Shown in pieces: positions 1-9,353 of a stretch of DNA of 48,318 bases. Every line of letters begins with the position of its first letter. The stretch's first letter is position 1. A model generated the notes under the pieces. It was not told where the DNA came from and did no database searches. It was given only the letters and a program-made list of their open reading frames with translations. This DNA comes from Sphingomonadales bacterium (GTDB lineage Bacteria > Pseudomonadota > Alphaproteobacteria > Rhodobacterales > Rhodobacteraceae), in NCBI GenBank assembly GCA_014763785.1, contig JACXUS010000003.1, forward strand, positions 1 through 48,318, in the 5' to 3' direction. Both the position numbers and the translations under genes were made by a program.

Positions 1-1
1 G

Positions 2-481
2 ATCAACGATATCGGCGCGCCCTTCATCGTGACCACCGGGCGGCGGCTGCGCGACGAAGGCTGGCCTGCGGGCGTGGACACGATCGCGGTGATGCTGGAC
101 GGGGAATGTTCGTTCCGGTCGATTGACGCGAAAGGCGTGACGATCTGGTGGGGCGCCTATGTCGGCATGGCGGATGCGATCACCGTTTCCGGGCCGCTCG
201 CCGAGATGGCGCCGCGGATCGTCGCGGCCGCCGTGGATGATGCCTGCCCCGCGCCCGTGATCTACACGCTGGGCTATGGCGAGCCGTCGCTGATTTTCCT
301 GTCGCCGGGGCCGGTGCGCGACACCACGCCCGAGGCCGCGCAGGCCCATCTGGCCGAGCCCTGCGCGCGGGTGCTGCTGCCCGCCGATCTGACCCTGAAC
401 GGCCGGGTGCGGGCGCGGATCGAGGGGCTTAATCTGGGCAACGGGCAGGCGCTTGACCTGCAGCTGTGGTCGGCGGATTAA
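2..481 (+). CDS. C-terminal part of a membrane glycosyltransferase-like protein (GT39/ArnT-like), truncated by window start
   Basis: Frame open from base 2 to TAA at 479-481; the ...[12 protein letters not shown]... segment resembles the C-terminal soluble tail of alphaproteobacterial GT39 proteins (recalled, not searched). Confidence 0.5.
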   Translation: MNDIGAPFIVTTGRRLRDEGWPAGVDTIAVMLDGECSFRSIDAKGVTIWWGAYVGMADAITVSGPLAEMAPRIVAAAVDDACPAPVIYTLGYGEPSLIFLSPGPVRDTTPEAAQAHLAEPCARVLLPADLTLNGRVRARIEGLNLGNGQALDLQLWSAD

Positions 482-1659
482 CCCGCCAGCCCGGTCTTTT
501 CCCGTCGCGCGCGTTCGGTCGCCGATTTCAGCTGACCACAGGCCGCCATGATATCCTCGCCCCGCGGGGTGCGGATGGGCGAGGCATAGCCCGCCTTGTA
601 GACGATATCGGCGAAGGCCTCGATCCGCTCCCAGTCGCTGCGCTCATAGGGCGCGCCGGGCCATTCGTTGAACGGGATCAGGTTGATCTTGGCCGGGATG
701 CCCGCGATCAGCTTGACCAGTCGGCGGGCATCGGCATCGCTGTCGTTCACGCCCTTGAGCATGACATATTCAAAGGTGATCCGCTCGCTGTTCGACAACC
801 GCGGATAGTCGCGCAGCACGTTCAGCAGGGTCTCGATGTTCCAACGCTTGTTGATCGGCACCAGACGGTCACGGACCTCGTCGGTGGTGGCGTGGAAGCT
901 GATCGCCAGCAGGCAGCCGATTTCCTCGGCGGTGCGGGCGATTTCGGGCACCACGCCACTGGTCGAGAGGGTGATCCGGCGGCGGCTCAGGCTCAGCCCC
1001 TCGCCGTCCATCACCACCTTCATCGCGTCGCGCACGTTCTCGAAGTTGTAAAGCGGCTCGCCCATGCCCATCAGCACGACATTGCTGACCAGCCGCGTTT
1101 CATCCTTGGGCGCGCCGGGTTCGGGCCATTCGCCCAGATCGTCGCGCGCCACCAGAACCTGCCCGACGATCTCGCCCGCGGTCAGGTTGCGCACCAGCTT
1201 TTGCGTGCCGGTATGGCAGAAGGAACAGGTCAGCGTGCAGCCGACCTGGGACGAAATGCACAGCGTCCCGCGGTTTTCCTCGGGGATATAGACCGCCTCG
1301 ACCTCGTGCCCGCCGGTGATGCGCAGCAGATATTTGCGGGTGCCGTCGGCGCTGATCTGACGGGTGACGACCTCGGGCAGGCCGATGACGAAATGCTCCG
1401 CCAGAAGCGCCCGGTAATCCTTGGCCAGATTGGTCATCTGAGCGAAATCGCGCACGCCCCAGTGATAGATCCACTGCCAGATCTGGCCCTCGCGCATCTT
1501 GGCCTGCTTTTCCGGCGTGCCCGCCGCGATCAGCGCCTCGCGCAGCTGCGGACGCGTCAGACCGACCAGATTGACCGGGCCGCCCTCGGGCAGCTTGCGC
1601 GGAATGGTCAGAACGTCTTGCGTGATCGGGGCCGCGGTCGGGCCTTGGGGCGTGGTCAT
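478..1659 (-). CDS. rlmN: 23S rRNA (adenine(2503)-C(2))-methyltransferase, radical SAM
   Basis: 393 aa with [11 protein letters not shown] radical-SAM motif, GMGEPLYN and [17 protein letters not shown]. Confidence 0.96.
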   Translation of the reverse strand: MTTPQGPTAAPITQDVLTIPRKLPEGGPVNLVGLTRPQLREALIAAGTPEKQAKMREGQIWQWIYHWGVRDFAQMTNLAKDYRALLAEHFVIGLPEVVTRQISADGTRKYLLRITGGHEVEAVYIPEENRGTLCISSQVGCTLTCSFCHTGTQKLVRNLTAGEIVGQVLVARDDLGEWPEPGAPKDETRLVSNVVLMGMGEPLYNFENVRDAMKVVMDGEGLSLSRRRITLSTSGVVPEIARTAEEIGCLLAISFHATTDEVRDRLVPINKRWNIETLLNVLRDYPRLSNSERITFEYVMLKGVNDSDADARRLVKLIAGIPAKINLIPFNEWPGAPYERSDWERIEAFADIVYKAGYASPIRTPRGEDIMAACGQLKSATERARREKTGLAG

Positions 1660-1714
1660 GAGCGTATTTCCTGGCTGAAGCGCCTCATATAGGGGATTCG
1701 CGCCCCGCCGGGTA

Positions 1715-1746
1715 GCAAAAATGCAAAGACCCCGGCACAGCCGGGG
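1715..1746 (-). terminator. Intrinsic terminator of the IalB-family gene
   Basis: CCCCGGC(1730-1736)-aca-GCCGGGG(1740-1746); on the minus strand followed by TCTTTGCATTTTTGC. Confidence 0.65.
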
Positions 1747-1768
1747 CCCGCCGTCCTGTCACACAGGC

Positions 1769-2296
1769 TTATTTGCAGCGCGAGCCGGCCTCGTCCATCG
1801 CGGCGGTAAAGCCCATCAGCGAGAATTTGTCGCTGGTCTGGGTGCCGCGGCCCGAGCGGCCGGTCAGCGTCACATCGGCGCCCGATTTCAGCGCGGCGAT
1901 GATCTTGGCGTCTTCCTCGGGCGAGCGCGCCCAGGCGCCTTCACCATTGGTGAACAGGGTGAATTTCTGGCCGTTGTTCACGGTCATCTCAACCGTCGAG
2001 CCATCGGCGAAGGGATAGCCGCCCATGAAGGACACTTCGCCCGGCTTGCCCGAACGATAGGTCACGAACAACAGGATATCGCCGCGGCGCACCTGCACCG
2101 GCTTGCCATCCTTGGTGTTCACCGTGGTCTTCGGCGCCGAGACGCCCCAGCATTCCTTGGGGCTTTCCTCGACGAAGACGCTCCAGTCGGTGCTGGCGGC
2201 GACACGGTTGGAGCTTTGCGCGACCGCGCCGGTGGCGGTCAGGGAGGCGGCCGCCAGGATCAGCACCGCCGCGCCTTGCAGGAAATTCGATTTCAT
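1769..2296 (-). CDS. Invasion-associated locus B (IalB) family secreted protein
   Basis: ORF 1769..2383; preferred start MKSNFLQGAAVLILAAASLTATGAVAQ gives a signal peptide; W.V.....KECW and KFTLF patterns of the IalB family. Confidence 0.8.
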   Translation of the reverse strand: MKSNFLQGAAVLILAAASLTATGAVAQSSNRVAASTDWSVFVEESPKECWGVSAPKTTVNTKDGKPVQVRRGDILLFVTYRSGKPGEVSFMGGYPFADGSTVEMTVNNGQKFTLFTNGEGAWARSPEEDAKIIAALKSGADVTLTGRSGRGTQTSDKFSLMGFTAAMDEAGSRCK

Positions 2297-2462
2297 GGTC
2301 ACAGCCTCCAGCTGCCAGATGCCTCTTGCCCGCCGGGTTGCGGGGCTTTTGCCCCTTTTTTCGAATGGCGGATGCGATTTCAACTCGATATGTCGTCAAT
2401 AACGCAAAAGTGGCGTTGGGGGAAAGTCCCCTTGGCGGGATTTCGCGCATGGAGGGCAGGCG

Positions 2463-3452
2463 ATGACGGCAGCGGCGATGATCGAATTGTGGCGGGGCGG
2501 CATGCTGGAATCGGTCCATGCCGGGCATGCGGTGATCTATGGCCCCGGCGGGATCGAGGCGGCCTGGGGCGATCCGGGCCAGATGATCTTCCCGCGGTCC
2601 TCGTGCAAGATGATTCAGGCGCTGCCGCTGATCGAAAGCGGCGCGGCGGCGGCGGCGGGGCTCAGCGAACGGCAACTGGCGCTGTCCTGTGCCAGTCATT
2701 CGGGGGCGGCGCTTCATACGACGGCGGTGGCCGAGTGGCTCGGCGCGCTGGGGATGTCCGAAGGCGATCTGCGCTGCGGCAGCCATATGCCGGGCGACAA
2801 GGCCGAGGCCAAACGCCTGACCTGTTCCGATGAAGCGCCCTGCCAGCTGCACAACAATTGCTCGGGCAAGCACGCAGGCTTCCTGACGCTGAACCGCCAT
2901 ATCGGCGGCGGGTCGGAATATGTCGAGGTCGATCACCCGGTGCAGCGCGCGATCAAGCAGGCCTTCGAGGAGGTGACCGGCGAAACCTCGCCCGGCTACG
3001 GGATCGACGGCTGTTCCGCCCCGAATTTCGCCTGCACGGTGACGGGGCTCGCGCGCGCGATGCAGGTTTTCGCCGGGGCCAACCCCGAGGGCGGGCCGCG
3101 CGAGGCCGCCGCCGCCCGGCTGGCGCGCGCCATGGCGGCCTTCCCGGAAATGGTCGCGGGCGAGGGCCGCGCCTGCACGAAACTCATGCGCGCGATGGGC
3201 GGCCGCGTGGCCGTCAAGACCGGCGCCGAGGCGGTTTTCGTCGCGATCCTGCCAGAGCAGAAACGCGGCATCGCGCTGAAGATCGTCGATGGCGGCACCC
3301 GCGCCGCCGAGGCCGCGATCACCGCGCTGCTGATCCGTCTGGGCGCGCTCGATCCGGCCCATCCGGTCGTCGAGGATCTGATCCCCAGCGTGCAGAAGAA
3401 CTGGCGCGGCTTTGTCACCGGCCAGATGCGGCTGGCCCCGGGCTTTGCCTGA
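2463..3452 (+). CDS. L-asparaginase II family (rhizobial-type asparaginase)
   Basis: 329 aa; PRSSCKMIQALPL, SCASHSG, NNCSGKHAGFL, GYGIDGCSAPNFA. Confidence 0.92.
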   Translation: MTAAAMIELWRGGMLESVHAGHAVIYGPGGIEAAWGDPGQMIFPRSSCKMIQALPLIESGAAAAAGLSERQLALSCASHSGAALHTTAVAEWLGALGMSEGDLRCGSHMPGDKAEAKRLTCSDEAPCQLHNNCSGKHAGFLTLNRHIGGGSEYVEVDHPVQRAIKQAFEEVTGETSPGYGIDGCSAPNFACTVTGLARAMQVFAGANPEGGPREAAAARLARAMAAFPEMVAGEGRACTKLMRAMGGRVAVKTGAEAVFVAILPEQKRGIALKIVDGGTRAAEAAITALLIRLGALDPAHPVVEDLIPSVQKNWRGFVTGQMRLAPGFA

Positions 3453-3540
3453 TCCCGATCCGACCCGCCCCCCGGCTTGAGGGCGGGTCGCCGCGCCGCT
3501 ATGGTCCGCGCCGGGGCCGGTCCGCCCCGGGAGGATCGCG

Positions 3541-4419
3541 ATGTATCATCCGGGCTTGCACCGCTTCGCCGCCCCCGCGCGCCCGCGGGCCGAGGGCTGG
3601 CGCACCGCGCTGGGGCTGATCGGGGTCACGGTGATCTATCTTGCGGCGGTCTATGGCACGATGGGGGTCGTCGCCACGCAAATCGGCGAGCTGCGATTCA
3701 CCCGGCTGGTGCTGGAGATGGCGGCCGGCAGCACCCCGCAGGGCCTGACAACCCTGCTGGCCAGTTTTGCACCTCTCGGCCTTGCGGTGATCTTCGTCAC
3801 CCGCGCCCTGCATGGGCGAAGCGCGGGGGGCCTCTTTGGCCCGGGGGCCGCCCGCGACTTCGGGCGCACGATGCTGCCGCTCGGGGCGCTTTTGATGGGG
3901 ATGGCGCCGCTTGCGGTGCTCGACAGCAATGTGTTTCGCGCAACGCCCCTTGGCACCGTGCTGGCGTGGCTACCGCTGGCGCTGCCGCTGCTGATGGTGC
4001 AGATCGGTGCCGAGGAGCTGCTGTTCCGCGGCTACCTGCTGCAACAGATCGCCGCGCGCAATCCCAACCCGATCGCCTGGATGCTGCTGCCCTCGGCGCT
4101 TTTTGGCGCACTGCACTATGCCCCGGCCGAGTTCGGGACGAATGCGATCTGGCCGGTGCTCTGGGCCTTTGCCTTCGGCTGCTTCTGCGCCGATCTGACC
4201 GCGCGGGCGGGCAATCTGGGCCCGGCGCTGGCGCTGCATTTCCTGACCAACCTGTCCTCGATGCTGATCGTGGGGCTTTATGGCAACCTCGACGGGCTCG
4301 CGCTTTACACGCTTGTGATCAACACGCGCGATGCTGCGGCGCTGGGGCCCTACCTCGCCATCGACTTCGTCGCGATGCTGGCCGCATGGGCCGCGGCGCG
4401 GCTGATGCTGCGCCTTTGA
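3541..4419 (+). CDS. CPBP-family intramembrane metalloprotease
   Basis: 292 aa polytopic; GAEELLFRGYLLQ and FGALHYAP motifs of the CPBP/Abi family. Confidence 0.85.
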   Translation: MYHPGLHRFAAPARPRAEGWRTALGLIGVTVIYLAAVYGTMGVVATQIGELRFTRLVLEMAAGSTPQGLTTLLASFAPLGLAVIFVTRALHGRSAGGLFGPGAARDFGRTMLPLGALLMGMAPLAVLDSNVFRATPLGTVLAWLPLALPLLMVQIGAEELLFRGYLLQQIAARNPNPIAWMLLPSALFGALHYAPAEFGTNAIWPVLWAFAFGCFCADLTARAGNLGPALALHFLTNLSSMLIVGLYGNLDGLALYTLVINTRDAAALGPYLAIDFVAMLAAWAAARLMLRL

Positions 4420-4486
4420 TTGCAATTCCCGCGCGCGGGCCTTATCTGGGGCGGACGCGAGCGCACCACCAAGGGGTCCAAGACCG

Positions 4487-5401
4487 ATGAACTGGATTTC
4501 GAACTACGTCCGTCCGAAGATCAATTCGCTGTTTTCGCGCCGCGAGACCCCGGAGAACCTGTGGACCAAATGCCCCGAATGCGGGACCATGCTGTTTCAC
4601 CGCGAGCTGGCGGATAACCTCAACGTCTGCTCGAACTGCGATCACCACATGGCGATCACCCCGCGCGAGCGCTTCAACGCGCTCTTTGACGGCGGCATCT
4701 TCTCCGAGGTGAAGGTCCCCGAACCGATCATCGATCCGCTGCAATTCAAGGATCAGAAGAAATACCCCGACCGGATGAAGGCCGCGCAGAAATCCACCGG
4801 CGAGAAGGAAGCGATGCTGGTCGCCGAGGGCGAAATCGGCCGCACCCCGATCGTCGCCGCGGCGCAGGATTTCTCCTTCATGGGCGGGTCCATGGGGATG
4901 TATGTCGGCAATGCAATCGTCGCCGCCGCCGAACGCGCGGTGAAGCTGAAACGCCCGCTGGTGCTCTTCTCCGCCGCGGGTGGCGCGCGGATGCAGGAAG
5001 GCATACTGTCGCTGATGCAGATGCCGCGCACCACGGTCGCCGTGCAGATGCTGCGCGAGGCGAAGCTGCCCTATATCGTCGTGCTGACCCATCCGACCAC
5101 CGGCGGCGTCACGGCCAGCTATGCGATGCTGGGCGATGTGCAGATCGCAGAACCCAATGCGCTGATCTGCTTTGCGGGCCCCCGCGTCATCGAACAGACG
5201 ATCCGCGAGAAACTGCCCGAGGGCTTCCAGCGCGCCGAATATCTGCTTGATCACGGCATGCTCGACCGGGTGACCCACCGCAAGAAGATGCGCGAAGAGC
5301 TGATCACCCTCCTGCGCTTGCTGATGGGCCTGCCCCCGGCCATCGCGGGCGACCTGCCCGCCCCCAAGCCCGAGGCCGAGGCTGCGCCCGCCAAGGCCTG
5401 A
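4487..5401 (+). CDS. accD: Acetyl-CoA carboxylase carboxyltransferase subunit beta
   Basis: 304 aa; zinc ribbon CPECGTMLFHRELADNLNVCSNCDHHM, then FSAAGGARMQEG and HPTTGGVTASYAMLGD. Confidence 0.97.
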   Translation: MNWISNYVRPKINSLFSRRETPENLWTKCPECGTMLFHRELADNLNVCSNCDHHMAITPRERFNALFDGGIFSEVKVPEPIIDPLQFKDQKKYPDRMKAAQKSTGEKEAMLVAEGEIGRTPIVAAAQDFSFMGGSMGMYVGNAIVAAAERAVKLKRPLVLFSAAGGARMQEGILSLMQMPRTTVAVQMLREAKLPYIVVLTHPTTGGVTASYAMLGDVQIAEPNALICFAGPRVIEQTIREKLPEGFQRAEYLLDHGMLDRVTHRKKMREELITLLRLLMGLPPAIAGDLPAPKPEAEAAPAKA

Positions 5402-5412
5402 TCCCATCATCT

Positions 5413-5471
5413 GTGCCCAAATATCCTAGGGGTCTGGGGGCAAGGCCCCCGGCCTCTCCCGACGAGAGGCC
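5413..5471. repeat. Copy A of a palindromic intergenic element plus an adjacent hairpin before folC
   Basis: AAATATCCtaGGGGTctGGGGGCaagGCCCCC, then GGCCTCTC(5451-5458)-ccgac-GAGAGGCC(5464-5471). Reverse complement matches the outer half of copies B and C. Confidence 0.6.
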
Positions 5472-5474
5472 ATC

Positions 5475-6746
5475 ATGCCCCAGCCCTCCGATGAAATCCT
5501 CGCCCGCCTGATGGCGCTGCACCCCAAGGTGATCGACCTGACGCTGGACCGGATGCACCGCATTCTGGCCGCGCTTGGTCACCCCGAGGCCGCGATCCCG
5601 CCCGCGATCCATATTGCGGGCACCAATGGCAAGGGCTCGACGCAGGCGATGATCCGCGCGGGGCTGAAGGCTGCGGGCCAGCGCGTGCATGCCTATACCT
5701 CGCCGCATCTGGCGCGGTTTCATGAACGTATCCGGCTGGCGGGCGATCTGATTTCCGAACCCGCGCTGGCGGCGCTGCTCGACGAATGCGAGGCGGCGAA
5801 TGGCGGCGAGCAGATCACCTTCTTCGAGATCACCACCGCCGCGGCCTTTCTGGCTTTTGCGCGCACGCCGGCCGATGTCACGCTGCTTGAGGTCGGCCTT
5901 GGCGGGCGGCTCGATGCGACCAATGTGATGACGCCGCGGCTCAGCATCATCACCCCGGTCTCGATCGACCATCAGCAATTCCTGGGCGAGACCCTGCCCG
6001 AGATCGCCAGCGAAAAGGCCGGGATCATCAAGCGCGGCGTCCCAGTCATCGTCGGGCCCCAGCCAGAGGCCGCGCTGGAGGTGATCGAGGCCCGCGCCGC
6101 GCGTCTGGGCGCGCCGGTGCTCGCCTATGGCCAGCACTGGCACGCCTTCGAGGAGCGCGGGCGGCTGATCTATCAGGACGAAACCGGGCTGCTCGATCTG
6201 CCCCTGCCCAATCTGCCCGGGCCGCATCAGATTGAAAACGCAGGCGCCGCGATTGCCGCCCTGCGCCATCTGGGCTTTGACGAGACCGCCTGCGAGGCCG
6301 CCGTCACCCGCGCCGAATGGCCCGCGCGGATGCAGCGCCTGCGCCGCGGGCCGCTGGCCGAGGCCGCGCCCGGGGTCGAGCTCTGGCTCGATGGCGGGCA
6401 CAACCCTGCGGGCGGGATCGCGGTTGCGGCGACGCTGGCGCGAATGGCGCCGCGGCCCACGCATCTGATCTGCGGGATGCTCAACACCAAGGATGTGCGC
6501 GGCTATATGCGCCCGCTTGCGGCCCATGCCGCCAGCCTGACCGCCGTCGCCATCCCGGGCGAGGCCAATACCCTGCCCGCCGAGGTCACCGCCACAGCCG
6601 CGCGTGATGCGGGATTTGCCACGACCACCACCGCCGGATCGGTGGCCGAGGCGCTGGCCGCGATTGCCGCGACCGATCCGCAGGCGCGCGTGCTGATCTG
6701 CGGCTCACTCTATCTGGCGGGGCAGGTGCTCAAGGATAACGGCTAG
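5475..6746 (+). CDS. folC: Bifunctional folylpolyglutamate synthase/dihydrofolate synthase
   Basis: 423 aa; AGTNGKGSTQAMI P-loop, YTSPHLARFHERI, DGGHNPAGG. Confidence 0.95.
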   Translation: MPQPSDEILARLMALHPKVIDLTLDRMHRILAALGHPEAAIPPAIHIAGTNGKGSTQAMIRAGLKAAGQRVHAYTSPHLARFHERIRLAGDLISEPALAALLDECEAANGGEQITFFEITTAAAFLAFARTPADVTLLEVGLGGRLDATNVMTPRLSIITPVSIDHQQFLGETLPEIASEKAGIIKRGVPVIVGPQPEAALEVIEARAARLGAPVLAYGQHWHAFEERGRLIYQDETGLLDLPLPNLPGPHQIENAGAAIAALRHLGFDETACEAAVTRAEWPARMQRLRRGPLAEAAPGVELWLDGGHNPAGGIAVAATLARMAPRPTHLICGMLNTKDVRGYMRPLAAHAASLTAVAIPGEANTLPAEVTATAARDAGFATTTTAGSVAEALAAIAATDPQARVLICGSLYLAGQVLKDNG

Positions 6747-6841
6747 CTCCAACAGGCCCCCGGGCCCACAGGCCCTGTGCGCGCATGCGGATAGTGTCGC
6801 GGCCCCGCCGCCCCTATCTTGGTGCCAACAGGAGATTTGCC

Positions 6842-7870
6842 ATGAGCACCACCATCGAATTCGGCCTCGATACTTTCGGGGATATCACCCGCGACGCGAC
6901 CGGCCTGCGCAGCCCCGCGCAGGTGATCCGCGACACCCTCGATCAGGCGATCCTCGCCGATCAGACCGGGGTCGATTACTTCGGCCTGGGCGAGCATCAC
7001 CGCCCCGATTTCGCGATCTCGTCGCCCGAGCCGATCCTTGGCGCGATCCTGTCGCGTACCGGGCGGATCAAGGGCGGCACCTCGGTCACGGTGCTCAGCT
7101 CCGATGACCCCATTCGCCTGTTCCAGCGCTTCGCCACGCTCGACGCCATCGCCCCGGGCCGCGCGGAGATCACCATCGGCCGCGGGTCCTTCACCGAAAG
7201 CTATCCGCTCTTCGGCTATGATCTGTCGGATTACGAGACGCTGTTTCAGGAAAAATCCGAGCTGCTGGCGCAGCTGATCACGCAAGAGAAGGTCAGCGCC
7301 AAGGGCAACCATATCCCGACGCTGAAAGGCGTCACCGTGCATCCGCGCCCGGAAACCGCGCTGCGGGTCTGGCGCGGTGTGGGCGGCAGCCCGCAATCGG
7401 TGGTCGAGGCGGCGGCGATGAACATGCCGCTGATGCTGGCGATCATCGGCGGCGATCCGGCGCGCTTTGCCCCGCTGGTCGATCTGCACCGCCGCGCGCA
7501 TGAACAGATCGGCACGCCTGTCCTGCCCGTGGGCGTTCATTCGCCGGGCCATATCGGCGAGACGGACGAGGCCGCGCGCGAGGAGTTCTTTGCAGCCTAT
7601 GCCGCGATGCACGACGCGATCGGACGCTCGCGCGGCTGGCCGCGGCTGACCCGCGCCGCCTATGAGGCCGAGATCGACCACGGCTCGCTTTACATCGGCA
7701 GCCCCGAGACGGTCGCGCAGAAGATCGCCCGCACGGTGCGGGTGCTGGGGCTGTCGCGGTTCACGCTGAAGTATTCCTCGGGGCCGCAGGATTCCCGGCT
7801 GCACCTGCGCGCGATCGAGCTGTATGGCAAGCAGGTGATCCCGCGGGTGCGCGCGCTGCTCGCCGAGTGA
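6842..7870 (+). CDS. LLM-class flavin-dependent oxidoreductase (luciferase-like)
   Basis: Start MSTTIEFGLDTFGD within ORF 6785..7870; GLGEHHRPDFA, GRGSFTESYPLFG, VHSPGHIGETDEAA. Confidence 0.88.
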   Translation: MSTTIEFGLDTFGDITRDATGLRSPAQVIRDTLDQAILADQTGVDYFGLGEHHRPDFAISSPEPILGAILSRTGRIKGGTSVTVLSSDDPIRLFQRFATLDAIAPGRAEITIGRGSFTESYPLFGYDLSDYETLFQEKSELLAQLITQEKVSAKGNHIPTLKGVTVHPRPETALRVWRGVGGSPQSVVEAAAMNMPLMLAIIGGDPARFAPLVDLHRRAHEQIGTPVLPVGVHSPGHIGETDEAAREEFFAAYAAMHDAIGRSRGWPRLTRAAYEAEIDHGSLYIGSPETVAQKIARTVRVLGLSRFTLKYSSGPQDSRLHLRAIELYGKQVIPRVRALLAE

Positions 7871-7888
7871 TCCGCGGGGCGCGGAGCG

Positions 7889-8962
7889 TTACGCCTCGCG
7901 CCCCCAGTCGGCGCCCTGCATCTCGCGCAGGCGGCTGGCGGTGCGTTCGAATTCGAAACTGCCGGTGCCCTCGTTGTAAAGGCGTTCGGGTTCATCGGCC
8001 GCCGAGCAGATCAGCCGCACGCGCCCCTCGTAAAGCGCGTCGATCAGGGTGACGAAGCGCTTGGCTTCGTTGAAATTCGAGGCCGACAGATGCGGGATCT
8101 CATCGATCATCAAGACCCGCACGGCGCCCGCCAGCGCCAGATAATCGGCCGGGCCCAGCATCGCCCCGCACAGATCCCAGAAGCCCGCGCGCCCAACCCC
8201 GTTGTGATACTGCGGGATCACCACCTCGCGGCCCTTGACGTTCAGCACCAGCCGGTCGCTGTCATGGCCCGAAAGCTCATCCCAGAGCGCATCCATCGCC
8301 GCCTTGGCGTCGCGCCCGGCGGGCGTAAAATAGACCTGCGCCCCGGCCAGGCGATGCTGGCGGTAATCGGTCTCGCTCTCGATCTCGTGGACGTCGAAAT
8401 TCGCCTCGATCCAGGCGATGAACGGCAGGAACAGCTGCCGGTTCAGCCCGTTCTTGTAAAGCTCGGACGGCACCCGGTTCGAGGTGGTGACAATGGTCAC
8501 GCCAAGGCCCGTCAGCACCTCGAAGAGCCGCCCCACGATCATCGCATCCGCAATGTCGGTGATCTGCATCTCGTCGAAACACAAAAGCCGGATCTCGGCG
8601 GCGATCTCGCGGGCGGCGGGCATCAGCGCATCTTCGACCTTGGCGCGGCGGGCGGCCTCGATTCGGGCCTGAACCTCCTGCATGAAGGCGTGGAAATGCA
8701 CGCGGCGCTTGGGCACCGAAACGGCGTCGCAAAACAGGTCCATCAGCATCGACTTGCCGCGCCCGACCCCGCCCCACAGGTAAAGCCCGCGCTGCGCCGG
8801 GGCGGGCTTGGCAAGGAAGCCGAAGAGCGGCTTTTTCACCGGCGCCTCGAGCCCCGAGCGCACCCGTTCCAGCATCGGCAGCACGGCGCGTTGCGCGGCA
8901 TCCGCATGCAGCGTCCCCGCCGTCACGCGGGCGTCGTAGATCTGGGTCAGGCTCTGGCTCAT
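7889..8962 (-). CDS. zapE: Cell division protein ZapE (AFG1-like ATPase)
   Basis: Start MSQSLTQIYD; YLWGGVGRGKSMLMDLF Walker A, CFDEMQITDIADAMI, TTSNRVPSELYKNGLNR. Upstream ORF extension to 9808 is antisense to neighbours. Confidence 0.93.
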   Translation of the reverse strand: MSQSLTQIYDARVTAGTLHADAAQRAVLPMLERVRSGLEAPVKKPLFGFLAKPAPAQRGLYLWGGVGRGKSMLMDLFCDAVSVPKRRVHFHAFMQEVQARIEAARRAKVEDALMPAAREIAAEIRLLCFDEMQITDIADAMIVGRLFEVLTGLGVTIVTTSNRVPSELYKNGLNRQLFLPFIAWIEANFDVHEIESETDYRQHRLAGAQVYFTPAGRDAKAAMDALWDELSGHDSDRLVLNVKGREVVIPQYHNGVGRAGFWDLCGAMLGPADYLALAGAVRVLMIDEIPHLSASNFNEAKRFVTLIDALYEGRVRLICSAADEPERLYNEGTGSFEFERTASRLREMQGADWGREA

Positions 8963-9085
8963 GGCGCAGCGATAGCCGGTCGGAGGCGGTTTGAAAAGCC
9001 GCCCCGTGGCGGGCGGGGCGGCTTGAGATCGCGGGACCTTTCCCCTAGTCTGCCGCGCAACGCAACACCGAAGGGCCGGACCCAA

Positions 9086-9343
9086 ATGACCACGAAATCC
9101 CCGCAGCGTCTGCATCTTGTCTTCGGTGGCGAGCTCGTCTCGCCCTCGCGCAACGAGTTCAAGGATGTCTCGCAGATCCATATCGTCGGCATCTTCCCGA
9201 ATTACGCGACCGCCTATAACGCCTGGAAGGCCGAGGCCCAGCGGACCGTCGATGACGCCCACAGCCGCTATTTCATCGCGCATCTGCACCGCCTGCGCGA
9301 TGAGGAAATGGCCGCCTCGCCGACCGAAGAACTGGGCGGCTGA
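9086..9343 (+). CDS. DUF4170-family small protein
   Basis: MTTKSPQRLHLVFGGELVSPSRNEFKDVSQIHIVGIFPNYATAYNAWKAEAQRTVDDAHSRYFIAHLHRL; typical position before waaA/lpxK in alphaproteobacteria. Confidence 0.75.
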   Translation: MTTKSPQRLHLVFGGELVSPSRNEFKDVSQIHIVGIFPNYATAYNAWKAEAQRTVDDAHSRYFIAHLHRLRDEEMAASPTEELGG

Positions 9344-9353
9344 TCGACACCGC

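Noticed and set aside
3462-3489. Hairpin GACCCGCCC/GGGCGGGTC between asparaginase and CPBP gene as terminator
   Set aside because: Good stem but no T-tract on either strand; not called as a terminator.
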